Of a stretch of DNA of 64,000 nucleotides, positions 39,391-54,300 are shown piece after piece. Both the position numbers and the translations under genes were made by a program. The stretch comes from Allacma fusca (taxonomy: Eukaryota; Arthropoda; Collembola; Symphypleona; Sminthuridae), in contig OX359248.1 of NCBI GenBank assembly GCA_947179485.1, positions 30,141,378 through 30,205,377 on the forward strand, given 5' to 3'. The first letter of the stretch is position 1. Each line of letters begins with the position of its first letter. The notes under the pieces are model-generated. The model saw only the letters and a list, made by a program, of their open reading frames with translations. It had not been told where the DNA came from and ran no database searches.

Positions 39391-42300
39391 GTGAGACTCT
39401 CCTCAATTCACAGTAATCTCATCATTCCTAACACGATTTCAAAATTCCAATTTAGTAGAAAACTTATTTCAATCTGTACAACAAGTGTCTTCCCTCGTAA
39501 ACAGGAGTCTTACCCAGCTCACACATTTACATATGTATGTAGATACATACATGACTAGCCTAAATTATAGTAATGTTTTTAAAAGCTCGTCTTTTTTCCC
39601 CCTTGAAGGAACTGATTTCACAAAACCAATTCAATTTAAGTTTTGGCAAATCCTGGAGAGGAGAAAAGCAATTAGGGAATTTGTTTCTTCAGAAGGCTTT
39701 CATAATGTTTCACCACTGCACTATACCATGTTTTACTGAAGTCGACATAGGGCTTTGGAATAAACTTAATATCGAGAGAGAGAGAGAGAGAGAGAGAGAC
39801 AAAAGAGCAAAAGACAAATAAGTCTGAGTCGCACTGAATAGCTTATCCTAGGACTATGTATTATATTACAATAGCAAACATATTACAACAGAAGTCAAAT
39901 GGAATATTTTTATTACTCCCTGCTACAGTATTAGCATGTCAGCTTGTGTGGGTAGGAAAAAAAATTGGCTAATGGAATCTTGTGTGGGTTTTTAAATGGA
40001 ATTATAAAATCTTTCATGCTCTGCTATTGAAAAGAAAGTAGTCATCTTTATAATTGTGGGCTCACATTGACTCTTGACTCCTTTCATGGGGAAAACTCGG
40101 AGCTAAAAGTATCTTCCTGCCATCAAGTTTTTCCCCCCCTTTGAGGTTACACAAGTGAAAATGAATGCAGAAGATGGAATCCAATAGGAAATTCGATTTA
40201 TCATCTAAATGGTTTCTTCTTGCGAAGGTTTTATTATGTATTTCTTTTTCAACCACTTTCTGGGTTCATCTTTTTTTTTCTGCGTATATATCTACAGTAT
40301 GCGGTGCAACTCTTGAAAAAAAAAGAAAATCAATGCATTTGTAAAAAGTTTCTGTGAGAAAAAGTATACGGGAAGGTACATATGTAGTTAATGCTAGTTT
40401 CTCTAGATGTGTACATTATATACATGACATAGCTGGTTGAATACGGGACTGTGTTAGATCTTTACATCAAAATCCTTTTACTCCTTCCCTCAGCGTTTGT
40501 TTTGGAGCCACATGGTGGAAAATGTAAAGGTTTCCAGGATTTTTACCAAGTTTTTTTCCACTCTTTCTCCCTTCCCACTGAATACATTACTCCCTCCTGA
40601 AACCCCTGCTCTGTATTTGAAGCTAGTTGGATATTTTTTTTTATATTTATGTTAGCTTCAAAAATGTATCTCCTTCCCTTTATACTACATTGGCTTATGG
40701 GGACGGAACAGTGTCGAAGAGAACCTCAACATATTAATATAGAATGGAAATCATGTTTGTCAATTCTTGCTCGGAGGAGAAAATGTGTCCTTTATTCCCT
40801 CGGTTTGGCAACGACAAGCGAATCCAACAACTCATGCTTGTTTCTCCAATTTCTTATAAAGTTTTGATTACTGTCACTGGAGAGCTGGGAATGTTAAAAA
40901 ATCCCTACGCTTAAAGGCCCAGTCAGGGGTAGAGTATTTTAGGATGTTCCAATATGTGATGCAGTCTTTGCCTAAGCCCTTGGCTCTTCATTTGTCCCAC
41001 TTCTCATGGAACCTACATATGTGTAATTTTCCAGATATGTGTATCTATTCCGAAGGATACATATATATAGGGACATACGTCAGTAAACAAAATCACGGTA
41101 CAAATGAGATTGCGGACTGTGCAAATGCCTTTATGTCACAGGGTAGACAATTTTGTGGTCTTGTATTGTAGGAACTTATGTGGTCTAATTTGAAAATGTT
41201 CCAGCCAAAACTGAAACAATTCCAAGATTGGGATCATTCCTGGATCCCCAAAATTACATGCTTTTTTAAATGTTGGCGAAGCATTTCCCCGACCAATTTT
41301 CATAGTAAGGACGAATGTGTGTGGGGTAACGTTCAATTATCATTATTTCCTTGGCAAGGGCCACGAATGAAATTGCATGGTTTGCTAATGGTTCGGCAGG
41401 GTTCAGACCAAGCTACTCTGCCCTTTCCCAGGCCGACGTACATATCTATATTAATGCGTGTATGTAAATTATAGTCATAGCAATGGAACCAAGGTAATGT
41501 GACTCTTGAGAGCTGGAGGAAATCCTTGTGTTATTTTTTTATTGCATGCTAATTCAAGCGATAAAATTCCTTGTTCGTCTTTTATCCAGCATGCTTTTTA
41601 GCTTCGGTAAGTGTCTGACACGAAATTACGTAATTTGTGACTTGACTACATTGGGGAGTAATACTTCCATAAGTTACGCAGGTGAGGGCGGAAGACGTGA
41701 CTCAATCCCGAAATAGATTTACATTTCCATTCCAGGATTTTTCTGTAGTTAACTGGACACACCCGCTGGTCCAATTAGTGGTGATACAGCATTGCCGCTA
41801 AAAACCCGGAGAGCTCTGTCGCAGTCAAGCTTCCCTTGTTTTCATGTGTGTGTGTGTGTGTGTCCTCCCTGGGTACTTCCTTTAAAAAAAAATGTATACA
41901 GTCGTTAACGTAGATATCAATTTTCTCGCATGCTGGGTACAGACACAAAATCCATATATTTATTCTGAATGAATATAAATTTGAAAGTAGATTGTTTTAT
42001 TTTACTCACTCCGGTAGGGTAGCGTGCTTCCCATAAACATTTCACTCATTCAATTTCTGACATCCTGAATATATTTTGAAAATAAACTTTTTGCCTTGTT
42101 GGTCTTGTATCTCGGAAATATTTTTTCTATACATTTTATGAATGTTCTTGACTCAAATTTATGCCCCGGCATTTTTCCCGTTCATTGATCTTCCATAGAC
42201 TAGAATTTATGGGAATCATGAATTCATAGGGATTCATTATGCATATGATGGGACATGAATGGGACAATCTCAAACAGGTCCCTTTATTATTTCTACTGCA

Positions 42301-45300
42301 AAAATGGGAAATACAATGGACAGGAATTTCCACAATAGTTCCCTAAACCCGTGCGTCAACGAAATCAGGGTTAACAAACCGTCTCCAATTTTCTGGTTGA
42401 CCGAAGTTATAGTTGGATCCTTATTGAGTCACGTTTGCTTCCGAATCCTATTTCTACATTCGATTAGCCGGTTTAATTTAATTAGGATCAATAGACTCTA
42501 TCTCCAACGTCTCCAAGATATGGATTGGACTTGTTCCTACATCTATGCATATGTCGATACATATCGTCCACAGAAAGAAAAAAAATGCGTGGGAAGATAC
42601 ATCTATGAAGATTTATATGTATGTACGCTCAGTTAAGTACATACGTACAACATATGGGATGCAGAGAACTGAGACCCTGAAATTCATCCTTGTGGACAGA
42701 GGCATCGGTGGAAAATTGGCTGGGGATAAAAGGGAGTTGAGAAGTTGTCTATACGTATGCTGATAAAACAAACAGATAATTGGTCCGCTGGTTAACTCAA
42801 GACATTTCACACTGTCAGACCTTCGACCATTAATCCCGAAATGTTAGCCAAGTCTAATTGCTCTTGAGAGATTCTAATACTTGCTGTGATTTGCGGCTTT
42901 GAAACTATCCCAATATTTCATGAGAATATTCCTCCTACGTACAGAACCCCCTTATATATCTACATATAGATACATATATGTTACGAGAGAGATGCAAACA
43001 AGGGAAAGAAGCGTTGTTATTTCAAGGAATTCCCGTCATTTAGACTACAATCCCTCTGAAATGGTGGGAACTCAACGACAAATGGGTGGATATTAGGTGT
43101 CTGGTTCCATACTCACAGACAGAGACATTACCTCAGTAAATATGTATCCATGACTTGAGCCCGGGCAAAAATAAATCCCAAATGTTTCCTATAAGGAGAT
43201 ACCACTTGGCATCTCATCCATACGGTTCTCTCAACTGCCGTTCCCTCGTCGAATTATGAGTCTTTCACAAGGTTACTGTCATTCGTAATAAAAACATTGG
43301 GAAACAGAATTTCTCATTTTGGAATTTTTGCCAGAACAATCACAACTTGTATGTATGTAGTCCATAGAAAATGAGAGTCTCTCGGAAGGAATTAGAGTCT
43401 TCTTTGAAGATCCTGCCTGCCAAAATTATGTAAATTAAATACTTGTGGGAAACCCTTAAGGATTGTTATTCAAATGACTTGAAATTATTATTATAGGTAA
43501 TTACTCCTCTGTACTACTACCACGAGAGCTGTCTCTATCTGTACGTATAGTACGGGCTAGCTTGAATAACAAGGTTTATTTCATTACACTGAAATTATAT
43601 GAGGGGGAGACAAAATAAGACTGGAAGTACCCGTAGGGTTTCTAATATTCCACTGACCTGCAGTTGTTTACATTGAGGTTTGAGTCTCAAGAAGTTTTCT
43701 TCCCGTAGTAATTATAGTACAATGAATAATTCGGTTGGGGGGTATTGTCTCATCCATTTTAAGCAGCAATTAGCGTAATGGGTGAGGACTAATCTGAAGG
43801 AAATTCTGGCCATTCTCCGAAACTAGGGGATTTAGTATCTAGTATCAGCTGGTAAAAATAACAAGTCTTCTGTCTCTGAGAGGGAGATTGTACCGGATTT
43901 AATGTAAATATGTACAGGAGATGTTCACACATAATGATTTGATTGTATTCCATCTCCTTGTATTTTTTTTTCAGAGTTCGAGTGGAGTACTACGTCAATG
44001 AGAATACAGTGAAGGAGCGACTTCATTTGTATTTCTTCAAGAACCAACGTTCCAGTCTGAGGATTCGAATTGCTCGCTTCGTTCTCAAGCTCTTCACTTG
44101 TGTCTTATATATTACGCGTGTAATTACAGATGATGATCCGACGGATGCCGCTTGGTAGGTTACACCCGTCTCTGTAGTATATAGCATGCTTGGGTTACTC
44201 AATGCATCATTTTCTTTCCCCCTTCCGAACTTTCCCGAATCTGTTTAATTTATTCTGCAGTAGAAACTCCGAGGTAGAATTTTAACGGGAGGCTTTTTCA
44301 TTTTTCCTTCAGTTCTCTTTTATTATCCAATGTCAAATATCAAAATACGTGTGTGACAATCGCAATGAGTGATTTACTTCTAAGCCTTTAGTTACATATG
44401 CGCTTGACATTACTATCTATTCCCTCAATTTATTCCCGTTGTACGGAGATACCTAGATTTATCTATAGAAGAGCACAAAGTCTCTACTTATCTTTGCCTT
44501 ATATTTTAATGTCACATTAATATCTAACTCTGATTGTGAGTGCTCATACATAGATTCATCATCATTATTAACTCAAGCCAAGATTTCCCATGTAATCAAG
44601 ACAAATGTAAGATTTAATGTTATTGAATAATACGCTACGCATTTATATGTAATTTCAAAGAGTAAGGACCTCCTGACATTTATTTATTTAGTTATTGTCA
44701 TTTGGTTGGAAATGTGTAGGAAGGGCTGAAACAACAAGCATGACATAAAATATGAAATGTAGATTAGTACAAATATTTATCTCGTTATTTACTTACTGCT
44801 CGGAGAAAGTAAACTCCAGCTTTTCCTTTCACTCACATGCAGCCCCACATCTAGAATATAATCGATGTGTGTACATGAGAAAATATTTTTATTGACTCTT
44901 AGACTTGAAGGTTTCCACTTGAACGTTGTTATGTACGATAGAGACGGCACTTTCACTGATTTGCTCTCGGAATCGGGCGTAGGAACAGATACGTACTTCC
45001 TGGAATCCCTTTTCCTTCAACATGAGTCTTTAGCTGGGTAAAATACACAGGGTTAACTTACCATGAAAAGGTCCAGAGGTGTATTGATTCTGTCGGTTCT
45101 TGTTCCCCACTGAAAATAAATCCTCCCACTTAAATCCATGGTTGAGGCTACCTTAAATTACCTTTGTTTGCTGAGGGGTTCTTTTCATACGACCAGGCAT
45201 TTTACTCGTAACCGACAGTTAACGGTTTAGCACGTTTCAGGTTCAGAGTGAGAGCAAATACCATCACTTCACTCCGGAACTTTGAACTGCTCTTTGTAGG

Positions 45301-48300
45301 ATGGATTTTAAGGTGATTTTGAATTAGGCTGGATTTTTTACAACCTAGAAAGGAGCATGAGGGTCAGGGTAAGGGAAAATGTGGTCCCAGTTGCGGTCCC
45401 ATTTTATGGAACTTGAGAAAAGTCAGGAATTCACTGAGGAATAAAACGCCCCCTGTTACCTACGGATATCCTTTCCATGGAGAAAGTCTGGTGAAAGTTG
45501 GGACTGAGTGCATGTGTGTCAGAGTGGATTTTTGCCTTGATGTCGTCAGAGACAGTAAAAGTCAGGCTGTTGATTGTTGATCCCACAAGTATATTTTTGC
45601 TCCAAGTGATGTTGAAAGACATGGACGTCCTCTCCTTAGTTATTCCCAATTGAGGCTGAAATTGTTCTTACCTTTGACTCTCCCTCCCTACACAGAGAAC
45701 TCACAAGGACAAACTTTTCCAACTGGTCGGATTTCATTCCTTAGGAATTTATTTGGCTGTGTGCACTTCCCCAAATTTGGCTTATTCACAAGTTTTTCAC
45801 CATGTCTTCACTTTATTTCCCGGGGACTTTAGAAAGGAGATAAATATTTTTAAGCGGGTGTAGTTGCATATAAAAATAGTGAATGGACAGGCCCTTGTAG
45901 GAGTAAGTCTGAAGGGTTTTACCAGAGCTCCGGAGGAAAGATTATGAAGTTGTGCTTGTAAATTTTTCCGGAGCTTGGAAATGACACTGTATCCTCTCAG
46001 GATACAGTTACAAGCATGAGAGGTATAAAAGCAGGAAGGAAGGAGTAACTTACAAAATGGAAGGATTTCATTTGGATATACATACCTATGTGTAAGATGA
46101 CGTCCGTTGTAATTTAAGAGGGATATGTACTTGTACGTGATTTTTATCCTGTCTCCAGAGGCTATTTCAAGAAAACAGTTGATGATACAAGCGTGTCTCC
46201 GTGACATGCTGTTGGGAAGCTTGGAAGCACATGTTTTGACGAAAATAGAAGCCTCCTATGACTTTCCCAAATGTACGCCTTCTCTCAACTATCTTTTCAT
46301 AAACTTGCATTCACAGTATGCTCAAATTGCCAGAGTTAGGCGTTAAAAAGGCGTGAACACCTACAACGTTTAATTTTCTACAAAATTTCAGACACTGAAT
46401 ATAGCTAACAGTCATAGAGATAACATTGTACAATTTTGTATTCCGAAGGTCCATTATTTCTGGAATGGTTGTTCCTTCGCAGTTCTTTGAGTTCTTACAT
46501 AAGGCTTTTGTAACCACCGCCAAATGCCGTCAATGCAGTTAAAACTTCCCACTTTGAAGCCTTGGGATTATAAAAAATACATAAAATATTAACAATTTCT
46601 CAATTTATAGGACGAAGCTCATCTGGAAGTTGGGAGGGTCCGTATTGTTTACACTACCACTCACAATCAGTTGGGCTGATATAAATTCGTACTTGGAAAG
46701 TAACTTTATGACCCGAGAAATGAATTTGGAATGGAATCTTTGTTGGAAATCCTTCCAATGAAATAACTCCTATCCAGCATTCCCTACGATAATAGAATGT
46801 CTATGTATTTTAAAACACAGTTTTTGTACGATATTGCAGCAAAGTTAGATTACTGCCATGAAATGCTCTAGAGGTTTACAAAAAGTTCCCATCAAATTTT
46901 ACTATCGAGGTATAGAATAGTAATTCGGTCTGGAATAATTTTCTTCCATGAGAATTTATATATATGTAGATATATACTACGGCGTTTTGCCCCAATGCTT
47001 CGGTCCCACTAAGGTTTAGATGAAAATTCATGTTCCATTAGAAGGAGCAAAGTGATTAGTTTTTACGTGACTTGTGAATTTTGAGTAACTTCTCCGCATC
47101 GGGCTCGTTGTCTCTCCCACTATCAATTGCTAGTAGATGTATGACGATGAAAACACATTCTTATACAATCCACGTATGATATCTACACGGAGTGTTCCCA
47201 CAAATGTTCCTTTATTTTGAGTGCTGAAGTGTGTGTGCATGTGCAGGAATTGATTTGACCTTTTCCCTTTCACTGGTCCGTCAAAATCTAGTGGGAAGAC
47301 TGGGCTGTATGTACGCCATGGGGAGAACGTTCCATTGATATAATTTAATTATAACTTTATCCATTACACTTTTACTTCTACACATTGAGTAAGGCTGAAA
47401 AAAGTTTGGAACTATTGAAAAAAAAAATTGCTACTGAAGACTAAATAGTATAGGGTTTAATCGATCATCCGAAACTTGTTGAGAATAATAATTAAGAGGG
47501 GAAATTGTATCTTTTTTTTCTTTTCAGCTATGGCTGTCCCAAGTCTGACAAACCTGAGTACCTGGCTTCATTAAATTTAACGGAGGAAGAATTTTTGGAG
47601 AATCCCATCATTAACTGGGATGCAATCCTCTGGGTGAAAAGACCAATTCATCTTTGGATTATCCACGTTACGATTTCCATAATCAGCTTTAGTGAAACTA
47701 TACTTCTTCTCTATTTGAATTACAAGGTAAGTTTTTTAAATTTAAAATTTAAACGGAATGAAAAGAATTTGAAAGGAAAGCTCAGTAAGTAGAGGATTGA
47801 TGGAAGTAATTATATATCTACATTTAGCGTCTACTGCTCTGCTGTTTCTGCTGGAAACAATGCAATTAATTTACTATTCAGCAAACTGTAAAAGGAAGGT
47901 CCCTTCCCCAGGAATGATAACTTGAATGGACGGATTAGATAATGCAAGTAAATGGAGGCTGGAGATAGGAAAGGCTTTAGAGACAATGGAGCTGAAAAAA
48001 TTATGAGAGCATTTCCGTGTGTGCTACTTTCACCTAGAAAACTACATACATCCCTTCTGCTTGTGCGTAAAACAGATTGCATCTTGCTTGCTTCCCGTTT
48101 GTACACAACATCTTTGCGTATTAAGGGAACTTCTTTCCAATTTCCGAGTCTCGTGTTTACAGCCAGGACGACCACATATGTGGGGAGTGTGCTGGAGGTT
48201 TTACATCCATGTATGTACATACATATGTAGATATGTATCCAAGCAATAAAATGCATATTGCTTCCAAAGTCAGGAGTGAAAGCTATCCTGTACCCAGGGG

Positions 48301-51300
48301 GAGGTTATTACATTAACCTTCCTCCTTCAGCTCTTGTCCTTTGATGGAGAACACTTCAAGGAACTCAAAAATTTCTCGGTATTTTATGATTGGAGCCTGA
48401 CGTTTTATTTTAAAGCACTTAAGGTGCCTCCATGAACTACGCCAAAACCGATCCCATTAGGTCACTGGAGCAAGAAGAAGATACCAGAGGAGTAGTTATA
48501 GTCAGAGTACCCCGTACAAGAAGTAGAGTATTATGTCACTGCGACAGCTGTGAATTCCAACAGAATTAACATAAATAAGCAATGAAGAGAAAAAACCCAA
48601 GTTTGGGTTTGTATTGGGATCCTCCATATATTCTATCTATGTATCTTATGTATGTATACGTAGCCCGGCCTTACCCAACCATTTCAAAACTGGTTTCAAC
48701 TACTTAAAACAGGATGGGGAGAGAGCTCTTTCTGTAGAAAGGAGTGCCTGCTGCAGTCCATTACCTGCATACAGTACCGCTCCTTATACATAAGTAAATA
48801 GATATAGTCACTCCCCAGTGAACCCTCACATTTGAGATGGGACCAAGTCCGTAATTTCTTGGTGGTTGGGAGAGAGCAAGGGAATATGAAAATGAGAAAA
48901 ACCGAGATAAACTCCATTAAAGCCATCGCTTGACAGTGATAAGGCTGACAGGGATATTTCCCCCTCACTACTACAGTATCTATATAGTACGTTATATTTC
49001 CGATCTTAATGCCAGCTCCATATTTATGATAAATAAGCCCACTACCATCTCTAAAGTAGTTATATTTCGGAACCGGAACGTAAATCATATAGGATCTATT
49101 AGATCAAAGCCATCTACTTATCATTGTTATATCCACTGAAGTATATTACAGTTGATTCCGTCCTCAGCATTAAAGCCAGACGGTGCGTGCATTTTAACTT
49201 TATTTTAGAAATTAGTTCTGGGTATTGATGCTCATAACTTGGGCTCATGAATATTTCATGGACAGTCAAAATCTTTGTAATTGAGTCCGAACAATGTGTT
49301 TTGAACTTGTTGCTACTGTCTAGGACTTTCTAATCTTAACTTTCTCCCTCTCTCTCCCACAGGGTAATATTTGTCAACAATTGCTAACGAGACGCTTCGT
49401 CCTGGAGCTCGTGGCGAGTGTTCCGTTTATCGTTTCTATGTTTTACGCTCCATTGAGACACCTGTTTGTGCCCGTTTTTCTCAACTGTTGGCTGGCCAAG
49501 TACGCACTTGAGAATATGTTTAATGACTTGCACCGAGCCATGCAAAGAAGTCAGTCCGCACTGTCACAACAATTGACCATTTTGTCCGCGACGTTAATTT
49601 GGTAAGTTTTTCTTATAACTATGACAATGCATATCATATTTTGTAGGTACCGATACCATATTCAGATGTCAACGGGCGTTCCATACAGCTCAATATTTTG
49701 TGACTGCATACATGATGAAGCTGTACAATACAATGTTTTTGATTATTATTATAATTATGTCTACCCAGCAACGGACCTTTCATTCATGTGCATGTCACAA
49801 ATTACAATTATTGCCCTGGCTCATGGAATATACTTAATCTTTAATTTACTTCAAGGTTGTAGATCGTATATTGGTCCAGTTACACGTGTGAATTTATGTA
49901 TGTATGCTTCTGTGGGGCTACTTATATGTAATGGGAACACAAAAATAAAACATGATGAAAAAAATTAATTGTATTTGTCCCATGAGAGAGGGGTTCACAC
50001 CGCCAAAACAAATATTTCCCTTTTATGTTCCTCTGACAATGAGATCCCGTATGTATTGTCATTGCAGTCTAGTTTTTACGAGTGTTTGCGGGGTTCAACA
50101 CTTCCAAAGGGCTGGTCATCGGAGACTGAATCTCTTCCAATCGACCTACTTCGTTGTCGTCACCTTCTCCACTGTAGGTTACGGTGATTTCGTGCCCGAC
50201 ATTTGGCCAGCTCAACTTTTCATGGTGGCCATGATCGGCATTGCTTTGATTGTGTTACCCACACAATTCGAGCAACTAGCATTTACTTGGATGGAGCGAC
50301 AGAAGCTGGGCGGGTCTTACTCCAGTCACCGAGCACAGAATGAGAAACATGTCGTAGTTTGTAGTACTACTCTTCATGCTGATACTATTATGGACTTTTT
50401 GAATGAATTCTATGCACATCCACTTCTTCAGGTGAGTTTCCCAATCTTTCCAGACTTTCTTCCAAACGTAGTCCTCCTCTTAAAGTCCCAAAATGGAGTT
50501 CGATTCCCCATAGAAAAGATTTTACCTTCCAGTTTGGCAGCTGTTACCGAATAAGAGATGAACAAATGAAGTTTGTTCTTTCAAGATTAAGGAGAGTATC
50601 TGTAGGCAGAGGCAATAAATGGAGTTATGGTAGTGTCCCTGCCAGACTTGACAAAAGTTCCACGAAAGTTTGGAATAACGTCTGCATACTTAATTTACCA
50701 TTCTCTCTGACAATTCTAATTTTCCATGACCTTTGTCTTTTAGAAAAGAGCTGGGCTGTGTCTAGGGCGCTGTAAAATGATTCAAATAGCCCTTGTCAGT
50801 TTAGGTCGGAGTGTGTAATTATGTCAGAGGGATTTTTTAAGGCTGGGAATTTACTCCCTCACAATGAACTATCTACTTTGAGATAAATGGAAGAACACAA
50901 GTTTATGATACAGTGGATTTACTGTTCCATAAATCCATCCTTCGGAAAGGAGACTGAGTTATGTAAATGGCAAAGGGAAATTATTTGGTTCAATGTGTTG
51001 TCATCGAAATCCTACTTTCATTCTGAGATATGCATCCATCTACGTGCCCTTTCGTCACCTCCGTCTTCACTCGACTATTTACTCACTGGAGAGAGTTGAG
51101 TCTTAAATTCCAACGGTAAACATTTCACCTTTTAAGTACCATTTGACTCTAATGTGGTGGAATGGTGACTGGGAGGGCAACTTTAGTTGCCCTATAGTTT
51201 GAGCAAGGAATTAATGCCGTTTGGGTTTTTGGGAGATGGAACCCACTCTTTAATAGCAGTATGTTGAGCATGTATCTTGTTTCAAAGCTTGAGACTAGTA

Positions 51301-54300
51301 AAGTTGTTAGCGCCATAAGAAAGTAAAAGTTTGGAGTAATTGACTCAAATTAATGCACTTCATTGCTACTCCACAAAGTCCTATGGAGAAAGTGCTGTGT
51401 GCTTCATGTGTATATATGTAACCTATGTATGTATGTATCTATGTATGTATATTATGTGAATGATACTACTGGGTGCTGTAACTTGTTGTACAAGGCTGCA
51501 TAGATATGCATATCCAAAAGGTATCCTTTAATGTCTAGAGGGCCTTTCGTTCAGAGTCTGACACAGAGACCATGGCACCTAAAAAAGTTTTCGTAACCTA
51601 CCCCATACTTTTTATCCTGTACGTTCATTAATTATAAGACAGTAATTACCTTCCTCGGGAACACTATTTCAAACGAAACTTTTTCTCCTCTACATTTTAC
51701 TCATTGAGTCGAAATTTAAATTAGGCTCTGTTCCGTTATGATGTATTGTTTTCCTGCTGGGCTTGAGTGTGATGTGATAATCATCCACTCATCTCTTTTC
51801 TTAATCCATGCTGAATAATTCACACGTATACGTACACCCTCAGCTTTTTAGTCTAGCCCGGACTACCAGCCTGGAATTTACTCCTGACTAATATATACAT
51901 AATTATATGTACTTATATCAGATTTCACTTTGTGAGAAAACATTGAAAAACACTTTCTGAAAGGGAATGCACGCACATGCAAGTAACTTAAATTAGGAGT
52001 CATTAGTCTACATGTAGGCTTTCAATAACACAATTATGATTGTAGTTTCAAGGTTCCGTCGACACATATTACTCATTAGCAGTTCATGGGATTTTATTAA
52101 CGATCCCTCTATTGTTCTTTCTTTTTGTCAACAGAAGTTGGAACAGCAAATTTTTGACTTCCGTCCATTTACTTGTGTTTCATGGCCCACGGGAAACTTG
52201 CTAAGACTCAATTTTAGTATGGAGGCTGACATGGCATTTAACGTGTCATGTGGTGAAGAAAGCGCTTAGGTCAACTTAATTCATAAAGTTTGGCAGGATT
52301 ATTCATTTGTTGTTTGTCCTTAAGCTGGCTTAGTCGGCTCAGCTTTTCTGCGGTAAAATAGTATATCTAGATACTTGAAATAAGAAATGCAGCTACAACT
52401 TATGAAAAATATTTGAAGGTTATGACACGTACGCCTCATTATTTATGGGATAGATCCTCTATAACGAGTATAAAATTCATCATCATGATATAACTTCTTT
52501 GAAAAGTACTTAAGTTAGTAAATCGAGGCTATACAGAAACCTTATTTGTAAATTTTGTAAATTTTTGAAATTATTAAATCTTAGTATAATCTTGCACGAA
52601 TTTAACCATAGAACTTCTGGGGTGACAGTGATTGCGAGAGTTATATTTTTGACTGGCTGTTTCATAATATTTTTAATGAAAATAAAATTGATAAGTTAAT
52701 TCTATATAGTTCGCTATCCCTGATAACTTCTCACATGTCAATTCTGAAGTTTCAAAATATACACGCTCAAATTTCACTTGGTATCGGATCAAATAGTCGG
52801 AACATGCCTTTGAAGCATATGAGTACTTTGTATATTGTGTAAAACTACATCCTACGGGCATATCCCACACGTGTGCTACCACTTCAAATACGTTGAAATC
52901 TGGTTTGAGGAAGTTTCTCTTACCTTGATTACTTTGTCAGCTTGAAGTTCATATTTCTCGTGTTAAGCCATGTGTATCTGCCTGCAAGGAAAGGGAAGGG
53001 ATTCATCGGGTGAAAGGAATCAAGCAAGTTTACTTTTCCCTATTGACTTTTGCTTCCGCTTCTTTAATCTTCGATAAGCCCCGAGGCTTTTTCTCCTCCA
53101 AGTTGCTATGGTAAAAACGTACTGAGATTTATTTCTCAGGCTTGTTGATGCTTGTGATGGAATTAGCTCAAAGGAGAAAATATTAGGTAGCAATGAACAC
53201 TGGTACATTGTGTTTTTGTAAATCTAAAATCACCTGGAGATTCTCAGCTGCTACTAACCTAATCTAAACCAGGGTTGGGGGTTTTTTTGGTTTTCTTCAA
53301 AAAAACCAAACAACCAGGTTTTTTTGGTTTAAACCGGGTTTTTTTGGTTTAAACCGGGTTTTTTTGGTTTAAACCGGGTTTTTTTGGTTTAAACCGGGTT
53401 TTTTTGGTTTAAACCAGGTTTTTTTGGTTTAAACAAATTTTCAATCCAAAACATTCATTAATATGCAAATACATGTGAATTTGAACAAATTTACTTATTT
53501 CCCAAACTCAGTAAGTATCACAAAGCATTAAATATTTAATAATTTAGATATAATTTTAACGACAACTTTGCAGCAAAAACATAAATATGGCATTTTTCAT
53601 TTTACAAACGATTCCGGATTTCTAAATGTAAAAGACTAAAAGCTAATAGTATTATTTACTTCACTAAAGTTTAACTACGCAATATCACAGTAACTGCACA
53701 AGTTTTGTGCACGACGAAATATAAGCATTTTGGATTGAAAATATTAAAATTTTAGGCGTTGGGTTTAAACCTTTGGTTTTTATAAAAAAACCGTTTGGTT
53801 TAAACCATGGTTTAAACCAATCCAACCCTGATCTAAACTAACGTCACTTAATCGGACTTAAGGAGTTGTCTGAAGTTTGGGGATTTAAAAAAAACAGTTT
53901 CAATTTAGAGCTTTAAATTAATGCTTGGAGTGGTCTTGGTCGTAAATTTTCGAAAGAGCGGAGTCTCCTGAGATAACTGATCGCATGGTATGAGGAAAGC
54001 TCCCGTGACAAGAGAACTGTTCGTGGTTCCTGGGCTTCCCACAATTACCTTCATTATGAGTTGAGTCTTCTGTCCGTGATGACTTAGAATCCCGAGGAAA
54101 CTTTTGGGAGTTTCTCGCATCTTAAATAATTATAGTTCAGATGTAAAAAGAAAAATGTAAGGAGAGCGTCTACGTGTGAATTTTGCATGAGGGGATGAAT
54201 GAAGTCGATAATACGACTACAGTTCTTCCAGTATATGAGTAATATGTAATGAGCTCTCTCTGGTACTTACAAGTCAGACACGTGTGGACGTTTAAGAATG

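Noticed and set aside
47831-48256. 141-codon minus frame overlapping two plus frames in SLO2 intron 3
   Set aside because: Open in several frames at once, which points to low stop density by chance.
49621-49968. 115-codon frame in SLO2 intron 4
   Set aside because: Not similar to any channel segment; neighbouring exons join in phase without it.
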